Shown: positions 1 through 7,488, counted from the stretch's first letter. The stretch: 9,506 nt of DNA from a bacterium UBP10_UBA1149 (GCA_002311335.1 DBZX01000047.1:19338-28843); one strand, 5' to 3'. Numbers and translations are program-made. The notes: generated by a model not told the origin, from the sequence alone.

Positions 1-1
1 G

Positions 2-991
2 GAGGCTGTGGGCAGGCAGGAGGCTGGTTTTGATGGCGTGTACTCGCTCGAGGGCAGTCGCGATCCGTTTTTTCCCTTGCTGCTGGCGTCGCAGGCTGCG
101 CCTGCACTGGATATCAGCACGGGCATCGCGGTAGCCTTTCCGCGCAACCCCTACCACGTGGCCTGCCAGGCCTGGGACCTGCAGCGTTTTTCGGAAGGCA
201 GGTTTTCGCTTGGCCTCGGCTCGCAGGTGCGGGCCCACATCGAGCGCCGCTTCGGCGTCGCCTTTGACCGACCGGCGGCCCGCATGCGTGAGTACATCAT
301 GGCGGTAAGGGCGTTCTTTGATTGCTGGCAGGACGGCGAAGCTCTCAAGTTTGAAGGCGAGTTTTTTCGCCACACGCTGATGACGCCCATGTTCAACCCG
401 GGGCCGCTCGACTGTGGCCGTCCTCGCATCGTGCTGGGTGCGCTGGGTCCGGCCATGACCGCCGTGGCAGGACAGGTGGCCGATGGCCTGCTGGTTCATC
501 CGTTCAACACGGTGCCCTTCCTGCGTGATGTGCAATTGCCAGCGGTGAACAAGTCACTGGCCAAGGCAGGTCGCCGCCGCGAGGATTTTGTTTTCAACGT
601 GACTGCCATCTGCATTACCGGCGCCAACGAGGAACAAATGCGCGCTGCCTACGAGGGCGTGCGCAGCCTTCTGGCCTTCTACGGTTCCACGCCCGCTTAC
701 CGTCGCCCGATGGAGGCCGTGGGCTATGGCGAGTTGCAGCCCGAGCTCAACAAGCTCACCCGCGAAAACCGTTGGGACGAGCTGCCGCAGCTGGTAGACG
801 ATTCGCTGGTCGAGCACTTTGCCGTCATCGGAGAGCCGCAGCAGTTAGGTGCCCGGCTGGCCGAGAGATACGCGGGCTTAGCCGATAGCCTGGGTATATA
901 CGCGCCCTACGCCGCCGAGCCCGGGCTGTGGCAGGAGGTTACGGCCGGCACCCGGCGTGCGTTCACAGAACACGAGGGTAATAATGCTTGA
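2..991 (+). CDS. LLM class (luciferase-like, probably F420-dependent) oxidoreductase, 5' partial
   Basis: This is a member of the luciferase-like monooxygenase fold, TIM-barrel enzymes that use F420 or FMN. It resembles the MSMEG_2256-type (TIGR03617) subfamily from memory of family sequence. Supporting segments are AGFDGVYSLE near the start, IAVAFPRNPYHVACQAWDLQRFSEGRFSLGLGSQ split around 136-228, then RAHIERRFGV and RPAARMREY, and later FYGSTPAYR and VIGEPQQLGARL. The reading frame is open to base 2, and family members normally begin about 25 residues earlier, so the true start lies before the window. The GTG at base 8 is only the first in-frame start-like codon and not a credible start. 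The stop codon sits inside the TTGACA box of the following promoter. The substrate is unknown; co-location with an acyl-CoA carboxylase suggests a role in lipid or terpenoid catabolism (inference). F420 versus FMN use cannot be decided here. Confidence 0.88.
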   Translation, partial: EAVGRQEAGFDGVYSLEGSRDPFFPLLLASQAAPALDISTGIAVAFPRNPYHVACQAWDLQRFSEGRFSLGLGSQVRAHIERRFGVAFDRPAARMREYIMAVRAFFDCWQDGEALKFEGEFFRHTLMTPMFNPGPLDCGRPRIVLGALGPAMTAVAGQVADGLLVHPFNTVPFLRDVQLPAVNKSLAKAGRRREDFVFNVTAICITGANEEQMRAAYEGVRSLLAFYGSTPAYRRPMEAVGYGELQPELNKLTRENRWDELPQLVDDSLVEHFAVIGEPQQLGARLAERYAGLADSLGIYAPYAAEPGLWQEVTAGTRRAFTEHEGNNA

Positions 992-1002
992 CACATATTA
1001 CC
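977..1002. promoter_or_regulatory. Candidate operator: inverted repeat straddling the -35 box
   Basis: GGTAATA at 977-983 is repeated perfectly in inverted form as TATTACC at 996-1002, with 12 bases between them, and the TTGACA hexamer lies in that spacer. A further half-site GTTACC lies at 1009-1014, giving TTACCG twice at 12-bp spacing (998-1003 and 1010-1015). Such an arrangement around a promoter fits a dimeric repressor. The TetR-family protein encoded at 6511-7176 is a natural candidate, but no binding is shown. Confidence 0.4.
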
Positions 1003-1016
1003 GATATTGTTACCGT
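988..1016 (+). promoter_or_regulatory. Candidate sigma-70-type promoter for the carboxylase operon
   Basis: There is a perfect -35 hexamer TTGACA (988-993), a 17-bp AT-rich spacer and a weak -10 TACCGT (1011-1016, 3 of 6 matches). The short stretch is clearly more AT-rich than the surrounding genes. The -35 contains the stop codon of the upstream gene. A start near 1023 would leave a leader of about 97 bases before the carboxyltransferase ATG at 1120. The weak -10 makes the exact position uncertain. Confidence 0.45.
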
Positions 1017-1119
1017 GGGTTGAAACGGGCGAGGCCTGCTGAGGCCGATGAACCCGCGCCCTTTAAAACTGCGCCTTGTAAAACGTCACTTCGGAAAACA
1101 GAGAGGTAAGAGCAACAAC

Positions 1120-2790
1120 ATGCAAGCGCCGTTACTGGCCCCGCTATTGGCACCGCCCCTGCGGTCCACACTCAATCCCCGCTCCCCGGAGTTCATCGAG
1201 AACCGGGACGCGATGCTGCTTAGAATCGATGAGGTCAACTCGCTGCTCGACGAAGCCGAGGCCGGTGGCGGTGCCCACCACCACGAGCGCCTGGCCGCGC
1301 GCGGCAAGCTGCCGGTAAGAGAACGAGTCGCGTTGGCGCTGGACCCCGACAGTCCGTTTCTCGAGATCAGCGCGCTGGCCGCTTACAACGCTGACTACAC
1401 CATAGGCGGTGGCGTCCTCATGGGGATAGGCATCATAGCCGGCGTTGAGTGCATGATCTTCGCCAACGATCCCACCGTGCTCGGTGGTGCCATGACTCCC
1501 TACATGGGTAAGAAGTGGATGCGGGCCCTTGAGATCGCCCGCGACAACAATATTCCCTACGTCAGTTTCGTGGAGTCGGCCGGGGCCGACCTGCGCATGG
1601 AACCCGACGACGACAATAACAAGAAGAAGAAACGGCGCCCTGCCAAGATTTTTCACTTCGCGGAGAGCGGCCGGTTTTTCTACGAGATGATAGAGCTGTC
1701 CAAGCTGCGCATTCCGACCGTGTGCGTGGTGTTCGGATCCTCCACGGCCGGCGGCGCCTACCAGCCGGGCATGTCCGACTACAACGTCGTCATCAAGAAG
1801 CAGTCGAAGATATTTCTCGCCGGCCCGCCGCTGGTGAAGATGGCCACCGGCGAGGACTCCGACGACGAGTCCCTGGGTGGCGCGAAGATGCACGCCGAGA
1901 TTTCGGGCCTGGGCGAGTACCTGGCCGAAGACGAGCAGGACGCGCTGCGCATGTGCCGCGAGATCGTCTCGCACCTGAACTGGCGCAAGCCGGGGCCCCC
2001 GCCGGCGCTGCGCGATGACCCGCCCGTGCTCGATCCCGAGGAGCTGCTGGGCATCATAGACCCGGAGCTCAAGCGCCCGGCAGACATACGCGACATCATA
2101 GGCCGCGTGGTAGACGGTTCTCGCTTCGAGGAGTTCAAACCGCGCTACGGCGAGACCATGGTCTGCGGCTTTTCGTCCATACACGGCTACCCGGTGGGCA
2201 TACTGGGCAACAACGGGGTCATCTACCCCGAGTCGTCGGAGAAGGCCGCCCACTTCATCCAGCTCTGCAACCAGATCGACGTGCCGTTGCTGTTCCTGCA
2301 GAACCTCACCGGTTTCATCGTCGGCCGCGACTTCGAGGAAGCCGGCATTATCAAGAAGGGCTCGCAGATGCTCAACGCGGTTTCCAACTCGACGGTGCCG
2401 CACCTGACCGTGATAGTGGGCGCTTCGTACGGCGCGGGCACCTACGCCATGTCGGGCCGCGCGTTCAACACCCGCTTTACTTTCATATGGCCGAGCGCGC
2501 GCATCGCCGTGATGGGCGGCAAGCAGATAGCCGGCGTGATGTCTATCGTCCGCCGGGCGCGCGCGGCGCGCAAGGGCGAAGAGTTCGACGAGGCGCTCGA
2601 CGAACAGATCCGCGCTGCTGTAGAAGACATGCAGGAGAAGGGTTCGCTGGCGCTGGAGGCCACCGGCGCAATAAGCGACGACGGGCTGATCGACCCGCGC
2701 GACACGCGCACCGTGCTGGGCATCTGCCTGTCGGTGGTACGCAACAAGCCCGTGGAAGGTACCGAGGGCTACGGGGTATTCAGGCTATGA
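1120..2790 (+). CDS. Acyl-CoA carboxylase, carboxyltransferase (beta) subunit, methylcrotonyl/geranyl-CoA carboxylase branch
   Basis: This subunit transfers CO2 from carboxybiotin to an acyl-CoA. It is a crotonase-fold carboxyltransferase with N- and C-terminal halves. The oxyanion-type glycine motifs are visible: GSSTAGGAYQPGMSDY at about residues 206-221 and GASYGAGTYAMSGRAF at about 434-449. The latter, with WPSARIAVMGG, matches the methylcrotonyl/geranyl branch better than propionyl-CoA carboxylase (family knowledge). The 556-residue length is usual. I chose ATG 1120 over the in-frame ATG 1048 because family homology begins after it and a purine-rich GAGAGGTAAGAG lies upstream, although the spacing is long. 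Residues 161-176 hold an unusual charged insertion with the order Asp-Asn-Lys-Arg. The gene overlaps the biotin carboxylase gene by ATGA, so the two are translationally coupled partners. Leucine-type methylcrotonyl-CoA, geranyl-CoA or another branched acyl-CoA are all possible substrates. Confidence 0.92.
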   Translation: MQAPLLAPLLAPPLRSTLNPRSPEFIENRDAMLLRIDEVNSLLDEAEAGGGAHHHERLAARGKLPVRERVALALDPDSPFLEISALAAYNADYTIGGGVLMGIGIIAGVECMIFANDPTVLGGAMTPYMGKKWMRALEIARDNNIPYVSFVESAGADLRMEPDDDNNKKKKRRPAKIFHFAESGRFFYEMIELSKLRIPTVCVVFGSSTAGGAYQPGMSDYNVVIKKQSKIFLAGPPLVKMATGEDSDDESLGGAKMHAEISGLGEYLAEDEQDALRMCREIVSHLNWRKPGPPPALRDDPPVLDPEELLGIIDPELKRPADIRDIIGRVVDGSRFEEFKPRYGETMVCGFSSIHGYPVGILGNNGVIYPESSEKAAHFIQLCNQIDVPLLFLQNLTGFIVGRDFEEAGIIKKGSQMLNAVSNSTVPHLTVIVGASYGAGTYAMSGRAFNTRFTFIWPSARIAVMGGKQIAGVMSIVRRARAARKGEEFDEALDEQIRAAVEDMQEKGSLALEATGAISDDGLIDPRDTRTVLGICLSVVRNKPVEGTEGYGVFRL

Positions 2791-4742
2791 GCTTTGCGAC
2801 GTTGCTTGTTGCCAACCGCGGCGAGATCGCCCGGCGTATTATTCGCAGCGCCCACCAGATGGGCATTCGCTGCGTGGCCGTGTACGTGGACGCCGACGCG
2901 CTGGCGCCTTTCGTGGGCGAGGCCGACGAGGCGGTACGTCTCGACACGTCATATCTCGACGGCGCGGCTGTGCTCGAGGCGGCCAGGGCTACCGGCGCCG
3001 AAGCCCTGCACCCGGGCTACGGTTTCCTGTCGGAGAACGCCGCCTTTGCAGCCCAGGTGATGGCCGCGGGCCTGCTGTGGGTGGGGCCGTCGGTCGAGTG
3101 CATTGAGCAGATGGGCGACAAGATCGCCGCCCGCGCGCTTGCGGTCAAGGCGGGCGTACCAGTGCTCCCAGGCTCAGAAAGTACCGACGACGCCGACGAG
3201 GTGGGATACCCGCTGCTGGTCAAGGCAGCCGCCGGTGGTGGCGGCAAGGGCATGCGCATTGTCGAGTCGGCCGACGGGCTCGAAGAAGGCGTGGCTTCGG
3301 CCAAGCGTGAGGCGGCCAGCGGCTTTGGTGACGACAGGGTTTTTATCGAGCGCTACGTGGCCCGCGCACGCCACATCGAGATACAGATACTGGGCGACGA
3401 GCACGGCAACATCGTGCACCTGGGTGAACGCGAGTGCTCTATACAACGTCGCCACCAGAAAATAATAGAGGAGTCGCCCTCGCCGCGCGTCGACGACAAG
3501 CTGCGACAGGCCATGGCCGAGGCCGCCCTCGGCTTGGCAGGCGAGCTGGGCTATCACTCGGCGGGAACGGTGGAGTTCCTGCTCGACGACGATACGGGCG
3601 AGTTCTTTTTTCTCGAGGTCAACACCCGCTTGCAGGTGGAGCATCCGGTAACCGAACTGGTCACCGGCCTGGATCTCGTGCGCGAGCAGTTGCGCGTGGC
3701 CGCCGGCGAGCCGCTGGGCTACGGCCAGGAAGACATAAGCAGCAACGGCTGGGCGGTCGAGGCGCGCTTGTACGCCGAGAACCCGGCCAACGATTTTCTG
3801 CCCGAGACCGGCACGCTGTCTGCCTTTGAGCCTGCCGCTACACCCGAGCTGCGCTGGGACATCGGTGTGGAGGAGGGCTCGGTCATCGGCACCGACTTTG
3901 ACCCCATGCTGGGCAAGGTCATAGCCCACGCACCCACGCGCGAGGAAGCCGCGGGCAAGCTGGCGCTGGGGCTGGCGCGCACCCACCTGGGCGGCGTCGT
4001 CACTAACCGCGACTTTCTCGTGGCGGTGCTGCGCTCGGAGGAGTTTCTTGCGGGCGATACGACCACTGATTTTATCGACCGGGTGGCGCCGGCCCGCGCG
4101 CTTGAGCCGTCAGAGGCCGAACTCACCCACGCTGCGCGCGTGGCCGCCCTGTGGGTACAGGGCGTCAACCGTTCCGAGGCAACAGTACTGGCCACGGTGC
4201 CAAGCGGCTGGCAGATCGGCCGTCTGCCCGACCAGCGGCTCACGCTCGCTCACGGCAAGGGCAGCACGGCCGTGCGCTATCATTCCCGGCGCGATGGCAG
4301 TTTTTGTTTTGACGACGGCAGCGTCGCGCGCGTGCACCACTGGAGCGAGCAGGGCATAGACGTGGAGATTGCCGGCCGCCGCACGCGCGCCCTCGTGACC
4401 CGTGCGGGTGTGCAGTTGATCGTGCAGTGTGGCGACGGCGACATCGTTTTCAGCGAGCAGCCGCGCTTCGTGCTGCCCGGTGCCGAGCAGGACGAGGGTG
4501 GTTTCGTGGCCCGCATGCCCGGCAAGGTGATAGAGCTGCGCGTGAAGGTCGGCGACACGGTGGCGGACGGCGACATGGTGCTCGTGCTCGAAGCCATGAA
4601 GATGGAGCACCCCATGCGTGCCAGCGAAGACGGGGTGGTCGTGGAGGTGAGGGTTGAAGAGGGCGAGCAGGTAGAGGCGGGCACGCTGCTGCTGGTCGTG
4701 GAGACTACCAGTGACGAGATCGCCGCCGACAAGACTGGCTGA
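2787..4742 (+). CDS. Acyl-CoA carboxylase, biotin carboxylase / biotin carboxyl carrier (alpha) subunit
   Basis: This is the ATP-dependent biotin-carboxylating subunit of the same holoenzyme, 651 residues, the usual length for methylcrotonyl/geranyl/propionyl-type alpha subunits. In order it has an N-terminal domain starting LLVANRGEIARRI, an ATP-grasp glycine loop KAAAGGGGKGMR (146-157), ECSIQRRHQK with Lys225 (equivalent of E. coli AccC Lys238), EVNTRLQVEHP (277-287, containing Arg281, the AccC Arg292 equivalent), the biotin carboxylase C-terminal domain to about 450, a divergent linker/BT-like region, and a C-terminal biotinyl domain with EAMKMEH. The biotinylated residue is Lys605. All expected catalytic residues appear present. 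The start is ATG 2787, four bases before the end of the preceding gene. The frame is open much further upstream (to 2487), but that part is an arginine-rich shadow of the carboxyltransferase. Holoenzyme formation needs a biotin ligase not seen here. Confidence 0.95.
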   Translation: MSFATLLVANRGEIARRIIRSAHQMGIRCVAVYVDADALAPFVGEADEAVRLDTSYLDGAAVLEAARATGAEALHPGYGFLSENAAFAAQVMAAGLLWVGPSVECIEQMGDKIAARALAVKAGVPVLPGSESTDDADEVGYPLLVKAAAGGGGKGMRIVESADGLEEGVASAKREAASGFGDDRVFIERYVARARHIEIQILGDEHGNIVHLGERECSIQRRHQKIIEESPSPRVDDKLRQAMAEAALGLAGELGYHSAGTVEFLLDDDTGEFFFLEVNTRLQVEHPVTELVTGLDLVREQLRVAAGEPLGYGQEDISSNGWAVEARLYAENPANDFLPETGTLSAFEPAATPELRWDIGVEEGSVIGTDFDPMLGKVIAHAPTREEAAGKLALGLARTHLGGVVTNRDFLVAVLRSEEFLAGDTTTDFIDRVAPARALEPSEAELTHAARVAALWVQGVNRSEATVLATVPSGWQIGRLPDQRLTLAHGKGSTAVRYHSRRDGSFCFDDGSVARVHHWSEQGIDVEIAGRRTRALVTRAGVQLIVQCGDGDIVFSEQPRFVLPGAEQDEGGFVARMPGKVIELRVKVGDTVADGDMVLVLEAMKMEHPMRASEDGVVVEVRVEEGEQVEAGTLLLVVETTSDEIAADKTG

Positions 4743-4747
4743 CCGAA

Positions 4748-4753
4748 CGGAGA
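4748..4753 (+). promoter_or_regulatory. Ribosome binding site of the AtuA-family gene
   Basis: CGGAGA lies six bases before ATG 4760 in the 17-nt gap after the biotin carboxylase stop codon. This supports both the chosen start and expression from the carboxylase transcript. Confidence 0.6.
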
Positions 4754-4759
4754 ACAAAC

Positions 4760-6514
4760 ATGGCTGCGCCAATACGCATTGCTAACTGCTCAGGTTTTTT
4801 CGGCGACCGCCTCAGTGCTGCCCGCGAGATGGTCGAGGGTGGCCCCATCGACGTGCTCACGGGCGACTGGCTCGCCGAGCTCACCATGCTCATCCTCGCG
4901 CGCACGCGCATGAAGCACCCCGGCGGCGGTTACGCGCGCACCTTCGTGGCACAGATGGAGCAGGTGATGGGCAGCTGCCTCGACAAGGGTATCAAGGTTG
5001 TCACCAACGCTGGCGGCCTTGCCCCTGACTCCTGCGCCGAGGCCGTATCCGAAGTCGCAAACAAGCTCGGGCTGGCACCTAAGATTGCCTACCTGCGCGG
5101 CGACGACCTGCTGCCACGCGTGGGCGAGCTGGTCGAGGCCGGCAGCCTGCTCGAGCTCGAAAGCGAACGCCCGATCGAAGACGCGTCGGCTTTTCTCACG
5201 GCCAACGCCTATCTTGGCTGCTGGGGTATCGTGGACGCGCTCAGCGCGGGAGCTGACATAGTAATAACCGGCCGCGTTACCGACGCGGCGGTGGTGTGCG
5301 GCCCTGCCGCCTGGCACCACGGCTGGAAACGCGACGACTTCAACGCGCTGGCTGGCGCCGTGGTGGCGGGCCACGTCATCGAGTGTGGCGCCCAGGCCAC
5401 CGGCGGCAACTACTCGTTCTTTACCGAGATCGAACAGATGCTCGACGTAGGTTTTCCCTGGGCCGAGATCGCCGAGGATGGCTCGTCGGTCATCGGCAAA
5501 CACGGCGGTACCGGTGGCGAGGTGTCGGTGGGCACCGTCACTTCGCAACTGCTCTACGAGATCGGTGGACCGCGATACCTCGGCCCCGACGTGACCGCGC
5601 GCTTTGACACAATCGAGATCGAGCAGCAGGCGCCCGACCGCGTGCTTCTGCACGGCACCCAGGGTGAGCCGCCGCCCTCGACCCTGAAGGTGTGCATCAA
5701 CCGCGCGGGTGGTTTTCGCAACGACATGAACCTGTGCCTGACCGGCCTCAACATAGAGGCCAAGGCCAAACTGGTAGAAGAAGGTTTCTGGAACGCCTGC
5801 CCATACTCGCCGGAAGACTTTGCCTACGCCTCCACCAGCCTGCTGCGAACCGACAGCAGCGACCCGGACGCCAACGAAGAGGCGGTGGCCATGCTGCGCA
5901 TCAGCGTCAAGGATCCAGACGAAAAGAAAGTCGGCCGCGCCTTTGCCAACTCGGGCATAGAGATCGCGCTGGCCAGCATCCCCGGCTTCTTCGGCGTGGG
6001 CGGTCCCGGCGGCGGGCGTCCCTTTGGTGTCATGGAGGCGGCGCGCGTGGCGGCCGACATCGTGCCGGCCGAGCTGGTGTTGCCGGGTGGTGAGTCGCGC
6101 CAGGTGTCGTCGGTGATACCCGGTGCCGAGGTGAACGTGACTCCGGCACCCGGACCGGAAGCCGCGGTGCCGGGGGGCTCGACCCGCCGCGCTGCGCTGG
6201 GTGAAGTCTACGGCGCACGGTCGGGCGACAAGGGTGGCAACGCCAACCTGGGCGTGTTTGCGCGCAGCGACGCGGCCTGGGCGTGGATCGATGGTTTCCT
6301 TACCACCGAGAAGTTCAAACAACTGTTGCCCGAGGCAGCCGAGCTCAAGGTGGATCGCTACCGACTGCCGGCGCTGCGTTCGCTCAATTTCGTGGTGCAC
6401 GGCTTGCTGCAGGAGGGCGTGGCGGCTTCCACCCGGCAGGATCCGCAGGCCAAGGGGCTGGGCGAGTGGCTGCGCGCGCGCGTGGTCGACCTGCCCGAGG
6501 AACTACTGGCTTGA
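4760..6514 (+). CDS. AtuA family protein (DUF1446 domain fused to C-terminal AtuA-like domain)
   Basis: This is a 584-residue protein of the acyclic terpene utilization AtuA family. The biochemical role of the family is not established. In Pseudomonas, AtuA is encoded with geranyl-CoA carboxylase in the citronellol/geraniol pathway. The large N-terminal domain (about 5-450) shows ANCSGFFGDRLSAAREM, LTGDWLAELTMLIL, VVTNAGGLAP, ITGRVTDAAVV (about 167-177) and CGAQATGGNYSFF (about 209-221). A proline/glycine-rich linker (about 455-478) joins the second, roughly 100-residue domain containing GARSGDKGGNANLG (485-498). Some bacteria encode that module as a separate small protein; here the two are fused. 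The gene starts 17 nt after the biotin carboxylase stop with a good ribosome site. Its last bases overlap the regulator start as TTGA. Association with the carboxylase is strong evidence for a shared pathway; whether the substrate is a terpenoid is inference. Confidence 0.9.
   Translation: MAAPIRIANCSGFFGDRLSAAREMVEGGPIDVLTGDWLAELTMLILARTRMKHPGGGYARTFVAQMEQVMGSCLDKGIKVVTNAGGLAPDSCAEAVSEVANKLGLAPKIAYLRGDDLLPRVGELVEAGSLLELESERPIEDASAFLTANAYLGCWGIVDALSAGADIVITGRVTDAAVVCGPAAWHHGWKRDDFNALAGAVVAGHVIECGAQATGGNYSFFTEIEQMLDVGFPWAEIAEDGSSVIGKHGGTGGEVSVGTVTSQLLYEIGGPRYLGPDVTARFDTIEIEQQAPDRVLLHGTQGEPPPSTLKVCINRAGGFRNDMNLCLTGLNIEAKAKLVEEGFWNACPYSPEDFAYASTSLLRTDSSDPDANEEAVAMLRISVKDPDEKKVGRAFANSGIEIALASIPGFFGVGGPGGGRPFGVMEAARVAADIVPAELVLPGGESRQVSSVIPGAEVNVTPAPGPEAAVPGGSTRRAALGEVYGARSGDKGGNANLGVFARSDAAWAWIDGFLTTEKFKQLLPEAAELKVDRYRLPALRSLNFVVHGLLQEGVAASTRQDPQAKGLGEWLRARVVDLPEELLA
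6497..6502 (+). promoter_or_regulatory. Ribosome binding site supporting a TTG start for the TetR gene
   Basis: GAGGAA lies inside the end of the AtuA-family gene, eight bases before TTG 6511. The spacing is near ideal for that codon. It is longer, though still possible, for the next in-frame candidate GTG at 6520. This decides the preferred start of the regulator. Confidence 0.5.
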
Positions 6515-7176
6515 TCGCCGTGGCCGTCGACAAGGCGGGGCGGTTACGATTTCCCGGCGTGCGGGTGCCGCCGCCGGTGTTGTCAAAGGAAAACGAGCGT
6601 GCGCTCAGCGCCCGCCAGCTCGATCTCCTCGAAGAACTCGAAACCCAACTGCTCAGGGGCGGCGTGGCCGAGCTCACCATGGCTGGCCTGGCCGAGCGCG
6701 TAAACTGTTCGCTCAGGACGCTCTACGGCATCGCGCCCAGCAAGGACGAGCTGCTGCTTGCGGTGGTCGATCGCCGGCTGCGGCGCATAGGCAGGGCGGC
6801 GGTCGAAAAACTCGACGCGAAGATGTCCCCCATCGACGCTTTGCGTGCTTACCTGCGCGCGGCCAACGAAGCCGTGCAATCCGAGGCCGTCACCATGTCG
6901 GCCGACTTTGCCAGCCTCGCGGGTGCCCAGCGACTGTTTGCCGACCACGAGGCCTACCTGTCGGCGGTGGCCCACAGCCTGCTCGACCGCGCGGTTGCCG
7001 AAGGGCAGATCGCCGCCGTCGACACGGCCGCGGTAGCCCATGTGCTGGGCAGCCTCGGGCGCGAGTTTGCCCAGGCCGAGGTGGCCGAAATAGCGCGCGA
7101 GTCGCCCAAGCAAACGGCCGATGCCATTACCGAGATCGTGCTGCAGGGGTTGCTCGCCGGGCGCGGCGAGGCGTGA
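6511..7176 (+). CDS. TetR/AcrR family transcriptional regulator
   Basis: This is a DNA-binding regulator of about 221 residues. The TetR helix-turn-helix is at residues about 56-75 (LTMAGLAERVNCSLRTLYGI), followed by the typical PSKDELLLAVVDRRL. The remainder is an alpha-helical, alanine-rich ligand-binding/dimerisation domain that diverges, as is usual in this family. The preferred start is TTG 6511, which overlaps the AtuA stop codon as TTGA and has GAGGAA upstream. GTG codons at 6520, 6559, 6565 and 6577 are in frame, and the roughly 25-30 residues before the usual TetR first helix leave room for a shorter protein. No ATG start is available there. As the last gene of the carboxylase-AtuA block it probably represses its own operon through the site near 977-1016, with a pathway acyl-CoA or terpenoid as ligand (inference). 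Confidence 0.85.
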   Translation: MIAVAVDKAGRLRFPGVRVPPPVLSKENERALSARQLDLLEELETQLLRGGVAELTMAGLAERVNCSLRTLYGIAPSKDELLLAVVDRRLRRIGRAAVEKLDAKMSPIDALRAYLRAANEAVQSEAVTMSADFASLAGAQRLFADHEAYLSAVAHSLLDRAVAEGQIAAVDTAAVAHVLGSLGREFAQAEVAEIARESPKQTADAITEIVLQGLLAGRGEA

Positions 7177-7181
7177 AGGCT

Positions 7182-7199
7182 TGATCCCCCTGATCCCCC
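7182..7199. repeat. Tandem duplication of a 9-bp unit
   Basis: TGATCCCCC is present twice without a gap (7182-7190 and 7191-7199), just after the TetR stop codon and just before the hydrolase remnant, and is followed by GGGG. It could be a slippage product or a scar of the deletion that removed the rest of the hydrolase gene. Confidence 0.6.
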
Positions 7200-7223
7200 G
7201 GGGCCTCGCGTCGCAGCTGGGGG

Positions 7224-7460
7224 GTGGCCCCGCCCCCGGCCCTGCTGACCGGGATGGACCTGGAGTGCCTGGCCGCCGGGGTGCACATATTGGTGGGTGC
7301 CGAGGACGAGTACGCGCCGGTGGCTGATCTCGAGGCGTTGTTAGAGTCGCTGCCCGGCCCCGTGAACGCGAGGCTGAGCGTGCTCGACGGCGTCGACCAT
7401 TTCTTTGCCACGGGCGGACTCGACTCAATAGCGGCCTTCGTGGGTAAGGCCCTGGGCTGA
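7224..7460 (+). pseudogene. C-terminal remnant of an alpha/beta hydrolase
   Basis: The open frame codes for at most 78 residues from GTG 7224, or 68 from ATG 7254. The sequence reads like the last quarter of an alpha/beta-hydrolase: a buried strand and acid loop (VHILVGAEDEYAPVADL), a helix, LSVLDGVDHFF carrying the usual catalytic histidine, and a final helix AAFVGKALG. The acid and histidine of a catalytic triad are there, but the nucleophile-elbow serine and everything before it are missing. An in-frame stop at 7191-7193 and the TetR gene immediately upstream leave no room for them. No clear ribosome site precedes either start. I read it as a decayed, N-terminally deleted gene that has kept its frame; a small functional protein is less likely. 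It implies that a hydrolase or thioesterase-like step once belonged to this cluster. Confidence 0.55.
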
Positions 7461-7488
7461 CCGCCGGCATCGCCGACCCCGGGACTGT

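Noticed and set aside
1015..1057. Possible structured leader (riboswitch-like): GTGGGTT pairs with AACCCGC around a GGCC/GGCC inner hairpin
   Set aside because: If the promoter at 988-1016 is right, the 5' strand of the outer stem is not transcribed. The pairing includes a wobble and matches no riboswitch class I know.
1144..2403. Long open frame on the minus strand opposite the carboxyltransferase (419 codons)
   Set aside because: It is an antisense shadow of a GC-rich gene. The protein is rich in His/Arg/Gly/Val without family motifs, while the plus strand has unmistakable carboxyltransferase motifs.
2487..2786. N-terminal extension of the biotin carboxylase frame
   Set aside because: The first 100 residues are an arginine-rich shadow of the carboxyltransferase. 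Homology begins exactly at ATG 2787 with a classic ATGA overlap.
4790..6400. Long open frame on the minus strand opposite the AtuA-family gene (536 codons)
   Set aside because: It has the same shadow behaviour and low-complexity composition, with no ribosome site. The plus-strand gene is a clear AtuA homologue.
6201..7184. Plus-strand frame of 327 codons crossing the AtuA/TetR junction
   Set aside because: It is out of frame with both real genes, extremely Arg/Pro/Gly rich and without domains. It is a GC artefact.
7166..7209. Inverted repeat GCGAGGC / GCCTCGC around the TetR stop codon as a terminator
   Set aside because: The stem is 7 bp with a 30-base loop and no T-tract, so it is not convincing as an intrinsic terminator. 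No good terminator was found elsewhere in the window either.
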